A stretch of DNA of 11,705 nucleotides. Origin: DASWKG01 sp036396755. GTDB lineage: Bacteria; Actinomycetota; UBA4738; CALAEC01. How positions within the stretch are numbered: the first letter of the stretch is position 1; every line of letters begins with the position of its first letter. Made by a program: the position numbers and the translations under genes. Positions 1 through 6,264 of the stretch are shown in pieces. The DNA lies in the NCBI GenBank assembly GCA_036396755.1, contig DASWKG010000158.1:1-11705 (forward strand). The letters are read 5' to 3'. A model generated the notes under the pieces. It was not told the origin of the DNA, did no database searches, and worked only from the letters and a program-made list of their open reading frames with translations.

Positions 1-483
1 CACCAGGTCCGGGTACTCGCGCAGCGCCGTGTCCATATCGGTGAAGATCACGCCAAGCTTGTCGAGCTCGTCCTTGATCTTGTGGTAGACGACAGTGGAC
101 TCATACTGGGCTGACACCCCGCCCAGGAACTTCTTCTCCGCTTCGGGGATCCCCAGCTTGTCCCAGGTGCCCTTGATGTCCTCGGGGAGGTCCTCCCAGC
201 TCTTGGCCTCCTCGGTCGCCACGATGTAGTAGTAGATGTCGTTGAAGTCGATGTCGGAGAGGTCGGCGCCCCACCAGGGCATGGGCCGGCCCTCGAAGTG
301 CTTCAGGGCCTTCAGCCGGAACTTGCGCATCCAGGCCGGCTCGTCCTTGAGGCCCGAGATCTCCTCGACCACCTGCGCGGACAGGCCCTTCTTGGGCTCG
401 AACACCGAGTGCGACTTGTCCTTCCAGTCGAACCGGTAGCCCTTGCTGAGCTCCTTGAGGTGCTCTTCCTGGGTGCTCGCCAT
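1..483 (-). CDS. sufB: Fe-S cluster assembly scaffold SufB, N-terminal part (cut by window edge)
   Basis: SufB is the core scaffold of the SufBCD complex, which builds Fe-S clusters in the cytoplasm using sulfur from SufS and ATP hydrolysis by SufC. Only the first 161 codons are here; the gene runs off the left edge. The translation begins MASTQEEHLKELSKGYRFD and contains KHFEGRPMPWWGADLSDID, the YYYIVATEEAKSWEDLPEDI region and GVIFTDMDTALREYPDLV, all typical of the SufB N-terminus; the beta-helix core lies outside the window. The ATG at 481-483 fits the usual SufB start. No Shine-Dalgarno precedes it, but TAGACT lies exactly 7 nt upstream, which suggests a leaderless transcript. It follows sufT on the same strand by 60 bp. 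SufC, SufD and SufS would be expected further left. Family call is near certain. Confidence 0.95.
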   Translation of the reverse strand, partial: MASTQEEHLKELSKGYRFDWKDKSHSVFEPKKGLSAQVVEEISGLKDEPAWMRKFRLKALKHFEGRPMPWWGADLSDIDFNDIYYYIVATEEAKSWEDLPEDIKGTWDKLGIPEAEKKFLGGVSAQYESTVVYHKIKDELDKLGVIFTDMDTALREYPDLV

Positions 484-490
484 ACGTCGA

Positions 491-496
491 AGTCTA
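491..496 (-). promoter_or_regulatory. Candidate -10 box for a leaderless sufB transcript
   Basis: Read on the minus strand, TAGACT is followed by 7 nt (TCGACGT) and then the sufB ATG. This is where an actinobacterial TANNNT -10 box sits when transcription starts at the A of ATG. No Shine-Dalgarno is present. The same TAGACT-N7-ATG arrangement occurs at lipA (10447-10462). No convincing -35 box is visible. Confidence 0.5.
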
Positions 497-543
497 GCCG
501 AAAAACCGACCTGCGAGGTAGGAAATAGGCGCGCGAGCCCGGG

Positions 544-912
544 TCAGAAGACGCCGAGGGCGGCCTTGGCCTCCTCGGACATCATCTCGGGGCTCCAGGG
601 TGGCGAGAACACCATCTCGGCCTCGAAACGGTCGATGCCGTCGAGCTTGTCGAGCGCCTGCCGCATCTGGCTCTCGATCAGCGGCCCGATGGGGCACCCC
701 ATGGTGGTGAGCGTGTACGTGACGTGGACCGAGTCGCCCTCGATCGTGATGTCGTACACCAGGCCGAGATCGATGATGTTGATGCCGAGCTCGGGGTCGA
801 TGACGTCCATCAGCGCGTCGCGGATGGGCTTCATCCGCGGGTCGTCGTCGCCGGCGCCGTCGGCTTCCGGCTCGCGCAGCGATCCGTCTTTCGTGTCTGC
901 CAGTTCGTCCAC
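544..912 (-). CDS. sufT: SufT-like MIP18/DUF59 Fe-S maturation protein
   Basis: A 122-aa single-domain protein of the MIP18 (DUF59) family, small auxiliary factors in Fe-S protein maturation; in Staphylococcus aureus SufT matters when Fe-S demand, including lipoate synthesis by LipA, is high. Visible hallmarks are DPELGINIIDLGLVYD (residues 39-54), LTTMGCPIG with the conserved Cys73, and the C-terminal FSPPWSPEMMSEEAKAALG segment. Residues 1-27 form an acidic, low-complexity extension that the core fold does not need. The start is GTG at 910-912, with GGGGAGGG (917-924) 4 nt upstream; the internal ATG at Met27 would give a core-only protein but lacks that ribosome site. The gene heads the suf transcript here, 60 bp before sufB; in mycobacteria sufT is the last gene. 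PaaD-type relatives share the domain, but the sufB neighbour favours SufT. Confidence 0.88.
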   Translation of the reverse strand: MDELADTKDGSLREPEADGAGDDDPRMKPIRDALMDVIDPELGINIIDLGLVYDITIEGDSVHVTYTLTTMGCPIGPLIESQMRQALDKLDGIDRFEAEMVFSPPWSPEMMSEEAKAALGVF

Positions 913-925
913 AGGGCCCTCCCCG

Positions 926-935
926 TAATATCCTA
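926..935. promoter_or_regulatory. Overlapping divergent -10 boxes between sufT and the response regulator
   Basis: In the 56-bp divergent gap, TAATAT (926-931, plus strand) would serve the response regulator, with a leader of about 30 nt ending in GGAGGGAG. TAGGAT (930-935 read on the minus strand) would serve sufT, with its start point close to the GGGGAGGG ribosome site. The two hexamers share two bases, so both promoters could hardly be open together. No good -35 box is seen on either strand. Confidence 0.4.
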
Positions 936-968
936 CCCGCGGTTGGTTCGATCGGCGGAGGGAGTGGG

Positions 969-1595
969 ATGAGAGTCCTGATCGTGGATGACCACCCGGT
1001 CACGCGCGACGGCCTGAAGGCCGCGCTCGGCATGGCCGAGGACATCGAGGTGGTCGGTGAGGCGACTTCGGGAGACGAGGCGGTCGACCGGGCCGACGAG
1101 CTGACGCCGGACGTCATCTTCATGGACGTTCGGATGCCCGGCATGAACGGCATCGAGGCGACGAAGGCCATCCGGAAGGCGCACCCCGACATCAAGGTGA
1201 TCCTGTTCACCGTCGACGAGTCCCGCGCGAGCATCTCCGAGGCGATCCAGGCCGGCGTCTCCGGCTATCTGCTGAAGGACGTCGGCGCCGACGAGCTCAT
1301 CAACGCGGCCCGGCTCGCCATCGAGGGGAAGGCCGTGATCCATCCCGCGCTCACCCAGACCTTCATCGAGGAGGTCCGGCTGGTCAACCGGCCTTCCGAT
1401 TCGCCGCTGTCTCGGCGCGAGATCGAGATCCTCCAGCGGGTCGCGTACGGAGCCACCACCAAGCAGGTGGCGACCCAGCTCGGCATCTCGCCGCACACGG
1501 TGAAGACCCACCTCGAGCGGATCTTCGAGAAGCTCGGGGCGAACGACCGGGCCCAGGCGGTGGCCATCGCCATCCGCCAGGGCCTCGTGCAGTAG
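969..1595 (+). CDS. NarL/FixJ-family two-component response regulator
   Basis: A 208-aa cytoplasmic DNA-binding response regulator. Residues 1-120 form a receiver domain: acidic pair Asp7-Asp8 (VLIVDDHP), phospho-acceptor Asp53 in IFMDVRMPGMNG, switch Thr81 and conserved Lys103 in YLLKDV. Residues of roughly 144-207 form a LuxR-type helix-turn-helix, beginning SPLSRREIEILQRVAYG, with the recognition-helix region GISPHTVKTHLERIFEKLGA. Length and layout are standard for the family. The ATG at 969 is preceded by GGAGGGAG (957-964), spaced 4 nt. No histidine kinase lies beside it, so it is an orphan regulator within the window. It is divergent from sufT over only 56 bp, so it could act on the shared intergenic region, but nothing in the sequence proves that. 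Signal and targets are unknown. Confidence 0.93.
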   Translation: MRVLIVDDHPVTRDGLKAALGMAEDIEVVGEATSGDEAVDRADELTPDVIFMDVRMPGMNGIEATKAIRKAHPDIKVILFTVDESRASISEAIQAGVSGYLLKDVGADELINAARLAIEGKAVIHPALTQTFIEEVRLVNRPSDSPLSRREIEILQRVAYGATTKQVATQLGISPHTVKTHLERIFEKLGANDRAQAVAIAIRQGLVQ

Positions 1596-1635
1596 GGATC
1601 CAGAACCGGCTCTAGAATCAACACCGCATCCGGCC

Positions 1636-1641
1636 TACACT
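1636..1641 (+). promoter_or_regulatory. Candidate -10 box for the exported-protein gene
   Basis: TACACT ends 10 nt before the ATG at 1652, and no Shine-Dalgarno is present, so the transcript would be leaderless or nearly so. A second candidate, TAGAAT at 1613-1618, lies 23 bp further upstream and would give a leader of roughly 27 nt. Which one is used cannot be decided from the sequence. No rho-independent terminator for the preceding regulator is visible in the 56-bp gap. Confidence 0.35.
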
Positions 1642-1651
1642 GGCCTTCCTG

Positions 1652-2332
1652 ATGCGGCGACGGCACATCCTGGCGCTGGCCGTCCTCGCCGCGGGGCTCG
1701 CGACGGGAACGGCGGCGGGGCCGATCCTTTCGCCCGAGCCCGCGGAGGCGAGGCCGCTGCGCGAGGTCGCCGCCGGCCGGGTCACCGCGATGGTGCCCGA
1801 GCCCTGGCAGGTCCGCCACTTCCCCCACACCGACAGCCGGATCGGCATCCGTGCCTTCCCCACCACCGCCGATCGCGAGGGCGGTTCGGTCGGCCTCGAG
1901 GCGTACTGGGTCGACGCGACGGCGGTGGGTATCCCGTCCGACTACTACTACCTGGCGGCGGAGGGCGCGGCGACGCCGCGCATCTCGCCCGGCGCGCCCT
2001 GCGAGCGCGAAACCCAGCGGGTGCTCGCCGACCGCCCGCCCTCGCTCGATCGACTTCACGACTCCCCCGGTCACTTCGTCGCGACCTCCTCCGGCGTCTG
2101 CCAGCGGGGCGACCGCCTCCTCAGGTGGACGTCGTTCGTGGCGGCCCCGGGGTTCGGCCCGGTTCGGCTCGTGGGGATCCCCGAGTCGGGGCTCTACCAC
2201 GTGTTCGTCACGGTGGCGGCGGGCCCACAGGCGCGCGAGCGGATGCACCGCATGCTCTCGAGGGTGAGCTTCGGCGGCGCGCCCGTTCCCGAGCTGCTGC
2301 GGGCGGCCGGGTGGCGCGGCCGCGTCCTCTGA
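1652..2332 (+). CDS. Exported protein of unknown function
   Basis: A 226-aa protein I do not recognise. It begins with a Sec-type signal peptide: basic MRRRH, hydrophobic core of about residues 6-19 (ILALAVLAAGLATG), then plausible cleavage sites after TAA (about residue 22) or AEA (about residue 33). There is no lipobox and no later membrane segment, so secretion or cell-wall location is inferred. The mature part has exactly two cysteines (Cys117 and Cys150), which could form a disulfide, and an early AGRVTAMVPEPWQV stretch like the start of some actinobacterial exported beta-rich domains; that resemblance is weak. The ATG at 1652 has no Shine-Dalgarno and sits 10 nt after TACACT. Its TGA is one base from the convergent gcvT stop, leaving no room for a terminator. 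Reality of the gene rests on the signal peptide and its fit between neighbours. Confidence 0.75.
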   Translation: MRRRHILALAVLAAGLATGTAAGPILSPEPAEARPLREVAAGRVTAMVPEPWQVRHFPHTDSRIGIRAFPTTADREGGSVGLEAYWVDATAVGIPSDYYYLAAEGAATPRISPGAPCERETQRVLADRPPSLDRLHDSPGHFVATSSGVCQRGDRLLRWTSFVAAPGFGPVRLVGIPESGLYHVFVTVAAGPQARERMHRMLSRVSFGGAPVPELLRAAGWRGRVL

Positions 2333-2333
2333 C

Positions 2334-3419
2334 CTACTTCGGGCTCGCGTCGACGAACGGCGGACGGACCACCTCGGCCTCGCCTCGCTTCCCGCGGACG
2401 TCGACCTCGACGACCTGCCCCAGCTCCACATCGGGGTCGAGGTAGGCCATCGCGATCCCGACGCGCAGCGTCGGAGAGAAGGTGCCGCTCGTCGTCTCCC
2501 CCACCCGCCGGTCCCCCGAGAGCACCGCGTAGTGCGGGCGCGGGATCAGTCGCCCGGTCATCCGGAGGCCGCGCAGCCGCGCGGGAACGCCGGCCTCCCT
2601 CATCCGGAGCAGGGCGTCCCTCCCCGTGAACTCGCCCTTGTCGAACGCCACCGCCCACGAGAGAAGCGCCTCGAGGGGCGTTCGCTCGACGGTGATGTCG
2701 CTTCCGTGGAGCGGATAGCCCATCTCCAGCCGCAGGGTGTCGCGGGCTGCGAGGCCGGCCGGCTCGAGGCCGAGCCACCGCCCCGCCTCGAGCAGCTCCT
2801 CCCACAGCGCGCCGGCCGCGCCGTCGGGAACGAACAGCTCGACCCCCCGCTCCCCCGTGTAGCCCGAGCGCGCGATCAGGACCGGGGCGCCGTCGAAGTC
2901 GGCCTCGGCGTGGGTCATGAAGTCGAGCTTCTCGGCGGCCGGGAACCGGGGCGTGACGAGGTCGAAGGCGGCGGGGCCCTGCACGGCGATCGTGGCGAGG
3001 TCGGGCCGGTGCGCGATCTCGACGCCGCCCGGCGCGCCCTCCCGGAGGATCCCGAGGATCCGGTCGGTGTTCCCCGCGTTCGGCACGACGAGGTACTCCG
3101 CTTCGCCCGTCCGGTAGACGATGAGGTCGTCGACGATGCCGCCCTGCTCGGTGAGCACCAGGTTGTACTGGGCCTCGCCGGGGGCGAGCTCGGAGAGGTC
3201 GTTGGTCACGATCCGCTGGAGCCACGCCAGCGCTCCCTCGCCGCGGACATCGACCTTGCCGAGGTGGGTGAGGTCGAACATGCCGACGGCCTCGCGAACC
3301 GCGCGATGCTCGGTCAGCACGCCCGCGTACTCGATCGGCATCAGCCAGCCGCCGAACGGGGCCATCTTCGCCCCGAGTCGCTTGTGATCGTCCTCCAGTG
3401 GGGTCCGCTTCAGCTCCAC
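2334..3419 (-). CDS. gcvT: Aminomethyltransferase (glycine cleavage system T-protein)
   Basis: This 361-aa enzyme takes the aminomethyl group from lipoyl-GcvH, releases ammonia and passes the one-carbon unit to tetrahydrofolate, giving 5,10-methylene-THF. Hallmarks are FGGWLMPIEY (22-31), EHRAVREAVGMFDLTHLGK (37-55), GGIVDDLIVY (93-102) with the Asp97-Asp98 pair that includes the catalytic Asp, the pterin-site NAGN (114-117), SGYTGERGVELF (185-196) and RDTLRLEMGYPLHGSD (226-241). Length is normal; these motifs distinguish it from the related YgfZ and dimethylglycine dehydrogenase domains. The start is GTG (3417-3419) with GGAGG 4 nt upstream; the next in-frame ATG (Met19) would remove conserved sequence. 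GcvH and GcvP are absent from the window, but the shared E3 subunit Lpd is encoded divergently 96 bp away, which suggests joint control. Confidence 0.95.
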   Translation of the reverse strand: MELKRTPLEDDHKRLGAKMAPFGGWLMPIEYAGVLTEHRAVREAVGMFDLTHLGKVDVRGEGALAWLQRIVTNDLSELAPGEAQYNLVLTEQGGIVDDLIVYRTGEAEYLVVPNAGNTDRILGILREGAPGGVEIAHRPDLATIAVQGPAAFDLVTPRFPAAEKLDFMTHAEADFDGAPVLIARSGYTGERGVELFVPDGAAGALWEELLEAGRWLGLEPAGLAARDTLRLEMGYPLHGSDITVERTPLEALLSWAVAFDKGEFTGRDALLRMREAGVPARLRGLRMTGRLIPRPHYAVLSGDRRVGETTSGTFSPTLRVGIAMAYLDPDVELGQVVEVDVRGKRGEAEVVRPPFVDASPK

Positions 3420-3445
3420 CGCACCTCCCGCCGGGCTTTGGGCTG

Positions 3446-3455
3446 AGGGTAGTAT
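3446..3455. promoter_or_regulatory. Divergent gcvT/lpdA promoter region
   Basis: Within the 96-bp divergent gap, TAGTAT at 3450-3455 is the best plus-strand -10 candidate and would give lpdA a leader of about 55 nt. On the minus strand, TACCCT (3446-3451 reverse complement) could serve gcvT, with a leader of about 20 nt carrying its GGAGG. The two overlap. No clear -35 boxes are seen. Confidence 0.35.
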
Positions 3456-3466
3456 GAGGGAACCGA

Positions 3467-3487
3467 GGGGCGAGCCGCCCTCGCCCC
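3467..3487. repeat. Perfect 8-bp inverted repeat in the lpdA leader
   Basis: The arms GGGGCGAG (3467-3474) and CTCGCCCC (3480-3487) are perfect reverse complements around the 5-nt loop CCGCC. The element lies 12 bp downstream of the TAGTAT -10 candidate and 28 nt before the lpdA ATG. It could be an operator or a GC-rich RNA hairpin in the leader. It is not followed by a T-run, so it is not a standard intrinsic terminator. Confidence 0.55.
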
Positions 3488-3515
3488 GGAACAGACGAGA
3501 AAGCGAGCACCGGGA

Positions 3516-4910
3516 ATGCCGAACGACTCCTTCGATGTGATCGTGATCGGGGCCGGCACGGGCGGGTACTCCTGCGCCCTCCGCGCCGCACAGCTGGGGA
3601 AGAAGGTGGCGCTCGTCGAGCGCGACGAGCGGGTGGGGGGCACCTGCCTCCTCCGCGGGTGCATCCCCACGAAGGCCCTGCTGCAGTCCGCCGCCGTGAT
3701 GGACCAGGTCAACCGGTCGGAGGAATGGGGCATCAAGGCCTCCGGCGAGCCCGACTGGAGCGCCGTCCTCGACTTCCAGCGGAAGATCGTCGACAAGCTG
3801 GTCTCCGGCCTCGCGGGGCTGCTGAAGGCGCGCAAGATCGAGGTCGTGCGCGGCACCGGCAGGCTCACCGCGCCCACCACGGTGGAGGTGACCGCCGGGA
3901 AGGGAACGCGGACGCTCGAGGCGGCCGACGTCGTCGTCGCGACCGGCTCATACCCGAAGATGCTCCCCGGCCTCGAGATCGGCAAGCGCGTCATCACGAG
4001 CGACCAGGCGCTCACCCTCGACCACATCCCCGCGTCGGCGGTGGTCATCGGCGCGGGCGCCGTCGGCCTCGAGTTCGCCTCGATCTACCGTTCGTTCGGC
4101 GCCGACGTCACGGTGGTCGAGGCGCTCGACCGCCTCGCGCCGCTCGAGGACGAGGACATCTCCAAGGACCTCGCCCGGGCCTTCCGCAAGCGCGGCATCG
4201 CCGCCCACGCGGGGGCGAAGGTGCAGGAGGTCAAGGAGTCCGCCGACGAGGTGACGGTGACCATCGACACCGGCAAGGGCACCGAGACCGTCACGGCCGA
4301 GATCTGTCTCGTGGCCGTCGGGCGCGGGCCGATCACCGAGGGGCTCGGGCTCGAGGAGCTGGGGGTCACATTGGACCGCGGCTTCGTGAAGATCAACGGC
4401 CAAGGGCAGTCGAGCGTCGCGCACGTGTGGGCGATCGGCGACGTGGCCGACACCCCGCTCCAGCTCGCCCACGTCTCGTTCGCCGAGGGCGTCGCGGTCG
4501 CCGAGCGGATCGCCGGCCAGGACGTCGCCGAGATCGAGTACGTCGGGATCCCGCGCGTCACGTTCAGCTCGCCCGAGATCGCGTCCGTCGGCCTCACCGA
4601 GGCCCAGGCGAGGGAGCGAGGGCACGACGTGGAGTCGGAGAAGTTCAGCCTCCAGGGGCTGGGGAAGGCGAACATCGTCGGCGAGGCGGGGACCTGCAAG
4701 GTCGTGGCCGACCGGGCGAGCGGCGTCGTGCTGGGGGTGCACATGATCGGCCCGCACGTGACCGACCTCATCTCCGAGGCGATGCTCATCACGAACTGGG
4801 AGGCCACGGCCCCCGAGGTCGCGGCGCTCATCCATCCTCACCCGACCCTTTCCGAGGCGATCGGCGAGGCCCACCTCGCGCTCGCCGGCAAGCCCCTGCA
4901 CGGCACGTGA
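3516..4910 (+). CDS. lpdA: Dihydrolipoyl dehydrogenase (E3 / L-protein)
   Basis: A 464-aa flavoprotein that reoxidises dihydrolipoyl groups on E2 or GcvH with NAD+. Domains in order: FAD-binding fold with VIVIGAGTGGYSCALRAAQLG (8-28); redox disulfide Cys44/Cys49 in GGTCLLRGCIPTK (41-53); NAD-binding motif VVIGAGAVGLEF (176-187) followed by Glu202; second FAD motif AIGDVAD (306-312); dimerisation domain with the active-site pair His442/Glu447 in HPHPTLSEA (440-448). Length is standard. The Shine-Dalgarno before ATG 3516 is weak, but MPNDSFDVIVIG is a normal E3 N-terminus. It is first in an apparent operon with the E2 gene (31 bp on) and lipB. One E3 can serve both the 2-oxoacid dehydrogenase and glycine cleavage; the divergent gcvT fits that double role. 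Confidence 0.97.
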   Translation: MPNDSFDVIVIGAGTGGYSCALRAAQLGKKVALVERDERVGGTCLLRGCIPTKALLQSAAVMDQVNRSEEWGIKASGEPDWSAVLDFQRKIVDKLVSGLAGLLKARKIEVVRGTGRLTAPTTVEVTAGKGTRTLEAADVVVATGSYPKMLPGLEIGKRVITSDQALTLDHIPASAVVIGAGAVGLEFASIYRSFGADVTVVEALDRLAPLEDEDISKDLARAFRKRGIAAHAGAKVQEVKESADEVTVTIDTGKGTETVTAEICLVAVGRGPITEGLGLEELGVTLDRGFVKINGQGQSSVAHVWAIGDVADTPLQLAHVSFAEGVAVAERIAGQDVAEIEYVGIPRVTFSSPEIASVGLTEAQARERGHDVESEKFSLQGLGKANIVGEAGTCKVVADRASGVVLGVHMIGPHVTDLISEAMLITNWEATAPEVAALIHPHPTLSEAIGEAHLALAGKPLHGT

Positions 4911-4941
4911 TACCCGAGAGCTACCGAGGGAGGATCGAGAC

Positions 4942-6264
4942 ATGGCGACGCCGGTAACCATGCCGCAGCTCGGCGAGACGGTCGTGGAGGGAACGATCGT
5001 CAAGTGGCTGAAGAGCGAGGGCGACTCCGTCGAGCGCGACGAGCCCCTGTTCGAGATCTCGACGGACAAGGTCGATACCGAGGTCCCCTCCCCCGTCGAG
5101 GGCGTGATCCAGAAGATCCTCGTCGAGGAGGGCTCCACCGTCGAGGTCGGGACCGAGCTCGCCATCATCGACGGCGCCGGCACCGGTGGCGGGCCGGCCG
5201 AGAAGACCGCCGAGCCGGAGGCCGGGCAGGCCCGCCTCGACGACGCGGCGGAGCAGAAGCCCGACGAGCCGAAAGCCGCGAGCGAGCCCGCCGCCTCTTC
5301 TTCGGATGGCCCCCGCAGCCACATCCTCTCCCCCCTCGTGCGCAAGCTCGCCGACGAGCACCGGGTCGACCTCTCGCAGGTGCAGGGCACGGGGACCGGC
5401 GGCCGCGTCACGAAGAAGGACATCCTGGCGTTCGTGGGATCGGGTGCCCCGGCCGCGGCGAGCGCGCAGCCAGCGCCCGCGCTCCGCGCCGTCCCCGAGG
5501 AGGCCCCCGTGCCGCCCCCCGTCGCGGCGACAGCGCCGGCGGCCGGGGAGCGCGAGCAGGTCGTGCAGCTCTCCCACATCAGGAAGCGCATCGCCGAGAA
5601 CATGGCGGCGGTGCTCCACAACAGCGCCCGCGCATGGAACTCGGTCGAGGTCGAGATGGAGTCCATCGTCCGGCTCCGCACCCGGGCGAAGGACCGGTTC
5701 AAGGCGCAGGAGGGCTTCTCGCTCACCTACATGCCGTTCCTCGGCCGGGCGGTCTGCGAGGCCCTGCTCGCGTTCCCCGACGTGAACGCGCGGCTCGACC
5801 TCGAGGCCGGCACCGCCATCTACCACCGGTACGTGAACCTGGGGATCGCCGTGGCCTACGAGGACGGCCTGATCGTGCCCGTCATCAAGGACGCCGACAC
5901 GATGAACGTCGTCGGGCTGGCGCGGGCGGTCAACGACATCGCGGCCCGCGCGCGGTCGAAGAAGCTCATGCCCGACGAGGTGCACGGCGGCACGTTCACG
6001 ATCACGAACCCCGGGCCGTTCGGCTCGCTCATCAGCATCCCGATCATGAACCCGGGCGAGACGGCGATCCTCGCGTTCGACGCGATCGAGAAGCGGCCGG
6101 TGGTGCGCGACGACGCCATCGCGATCCGGCACATGGTGTATCTGTCGATGTCGTGGGACCACCGGATGATCGACGGCGCCACGGCCTCCCAGTTCCTCGG
6201 GCGGATCAAGGAGAACCTCGAGACCTGGGACTTCACGCCCGAGGTGAAGACCTTCCTCGGCTGA
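4942..6264 (+). CDS. 2-oxoacid dehydrogenase E2 (dihydrolipoyl acyltransferase)
   Basis: A 440-aa core subunit that carries the lipoyl arm and transfers the acyl group to CoA. It has a single lipoyl domain (about residues 3-77) with the lipoylated Lys43 in ISTDKVDTEVPSP, an Ala/Glu/Pro-rich linker (about 80-125), a peripheral subunit-binding domain (about 128-165, SPLVRKLADEHRVDLSQVQG then TGTGGRVTKKDILAF), a second Ala/Pro linker (about 168-203) and the catalytic domain (about 207-440) with His407 and Asp411 in SWDHRMIDGATASQF. The IDGA form and the branched-chain-type E1 pair downstream favour a branched-chain or broad 2-oxoacid complex, but pyruvate or 2-oxoglutarate cannot be ruled out. 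GAGGGAGG (4926-4933) lies 8 nt before the ATG. The stop overlaps the lipB start as TGATG. Confidence 0.95.
   Translation: MATPVTMPQLGETVVEGTIVKWLKSEGDSVERDEPLFEISTDKVDTEVPSPVEGVIQKILVEEGSTVEVGTELAIIDGAGTGGGPAEKTAEPEAGQARLDDAAEQKPDEPKAASEPAASSSDGPRSHILSPLVRKLADEHRVDLSQVQGTGTGGRVTKKDILAFVGSGAPAAASAQPAPALRAVPEEAPVPPPVAATAPAAGEREQVVQLSHIRKRIAENMAAVLHNSARAWNSVEVEMESIVRLRTRAKDRFKAQEGFSLTYMPFLGRAVCEALLAFPDVNARLDLEAGTAIYHRYVNLGIAVAYEDGLIVPVIKDADTMNVVGLARAVNDIAARARSKKLMPDEVHGGTFTITNPGPFGSLISIPIMNPGETAILAFDAIEKRPVVRDDAIAIRHMVYLSMSWDHRMIDGATASQFLGRIKENLETWDFTPEVKTFLG

Noticed and set aside
913..920. AGGGCCCT palindrome before sufT as an operator
   Set aside because: At 8 bp, GC-rich and overlapping the ribosome site, it is expected by chance and lacks extended symmetry.
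494..1234. 246-codon minus-strand frame overlapping sufT and the response regulator
   Set aside because: It overlaps sufT out of frame and lies antisense to the regulator; its product is Arg-rich with no domain.
3420..3515. Glycine riboswitch between gcvT and lpdA
   Set aside because: The gap is 96 bp and contains only one 8-bp hairpin. A glycine aptamer needs about 100 nt or more with conserved cores, which I do not see.
5180..5340. Ala/Glu/Pro-rich stretch in the E2 gene as a possible frameshift or inserted repeat
   Set aside because: It is the ordinary flexible linker between the lipoyl and subunit-binding domains; the reading frame continues intact.
3948..5726. 592-codon open frame on the minus strand across lpdA and the E2 gene
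   Set aside because: It is antisense to two certain genes, and its product is a low-complexity Arg/Asp/Leu/Val-rich string with no motif. High GC with G/C-rich third positions keeps such frames open.
5004..6263. Long upstream extension of the lipB frame, overlapping the E2 gene
   Set aside because: Only the part from 6264 shows LipB sequence. The upstream part is Arg/Gly-rich nonsense in the wrong frame of E2.
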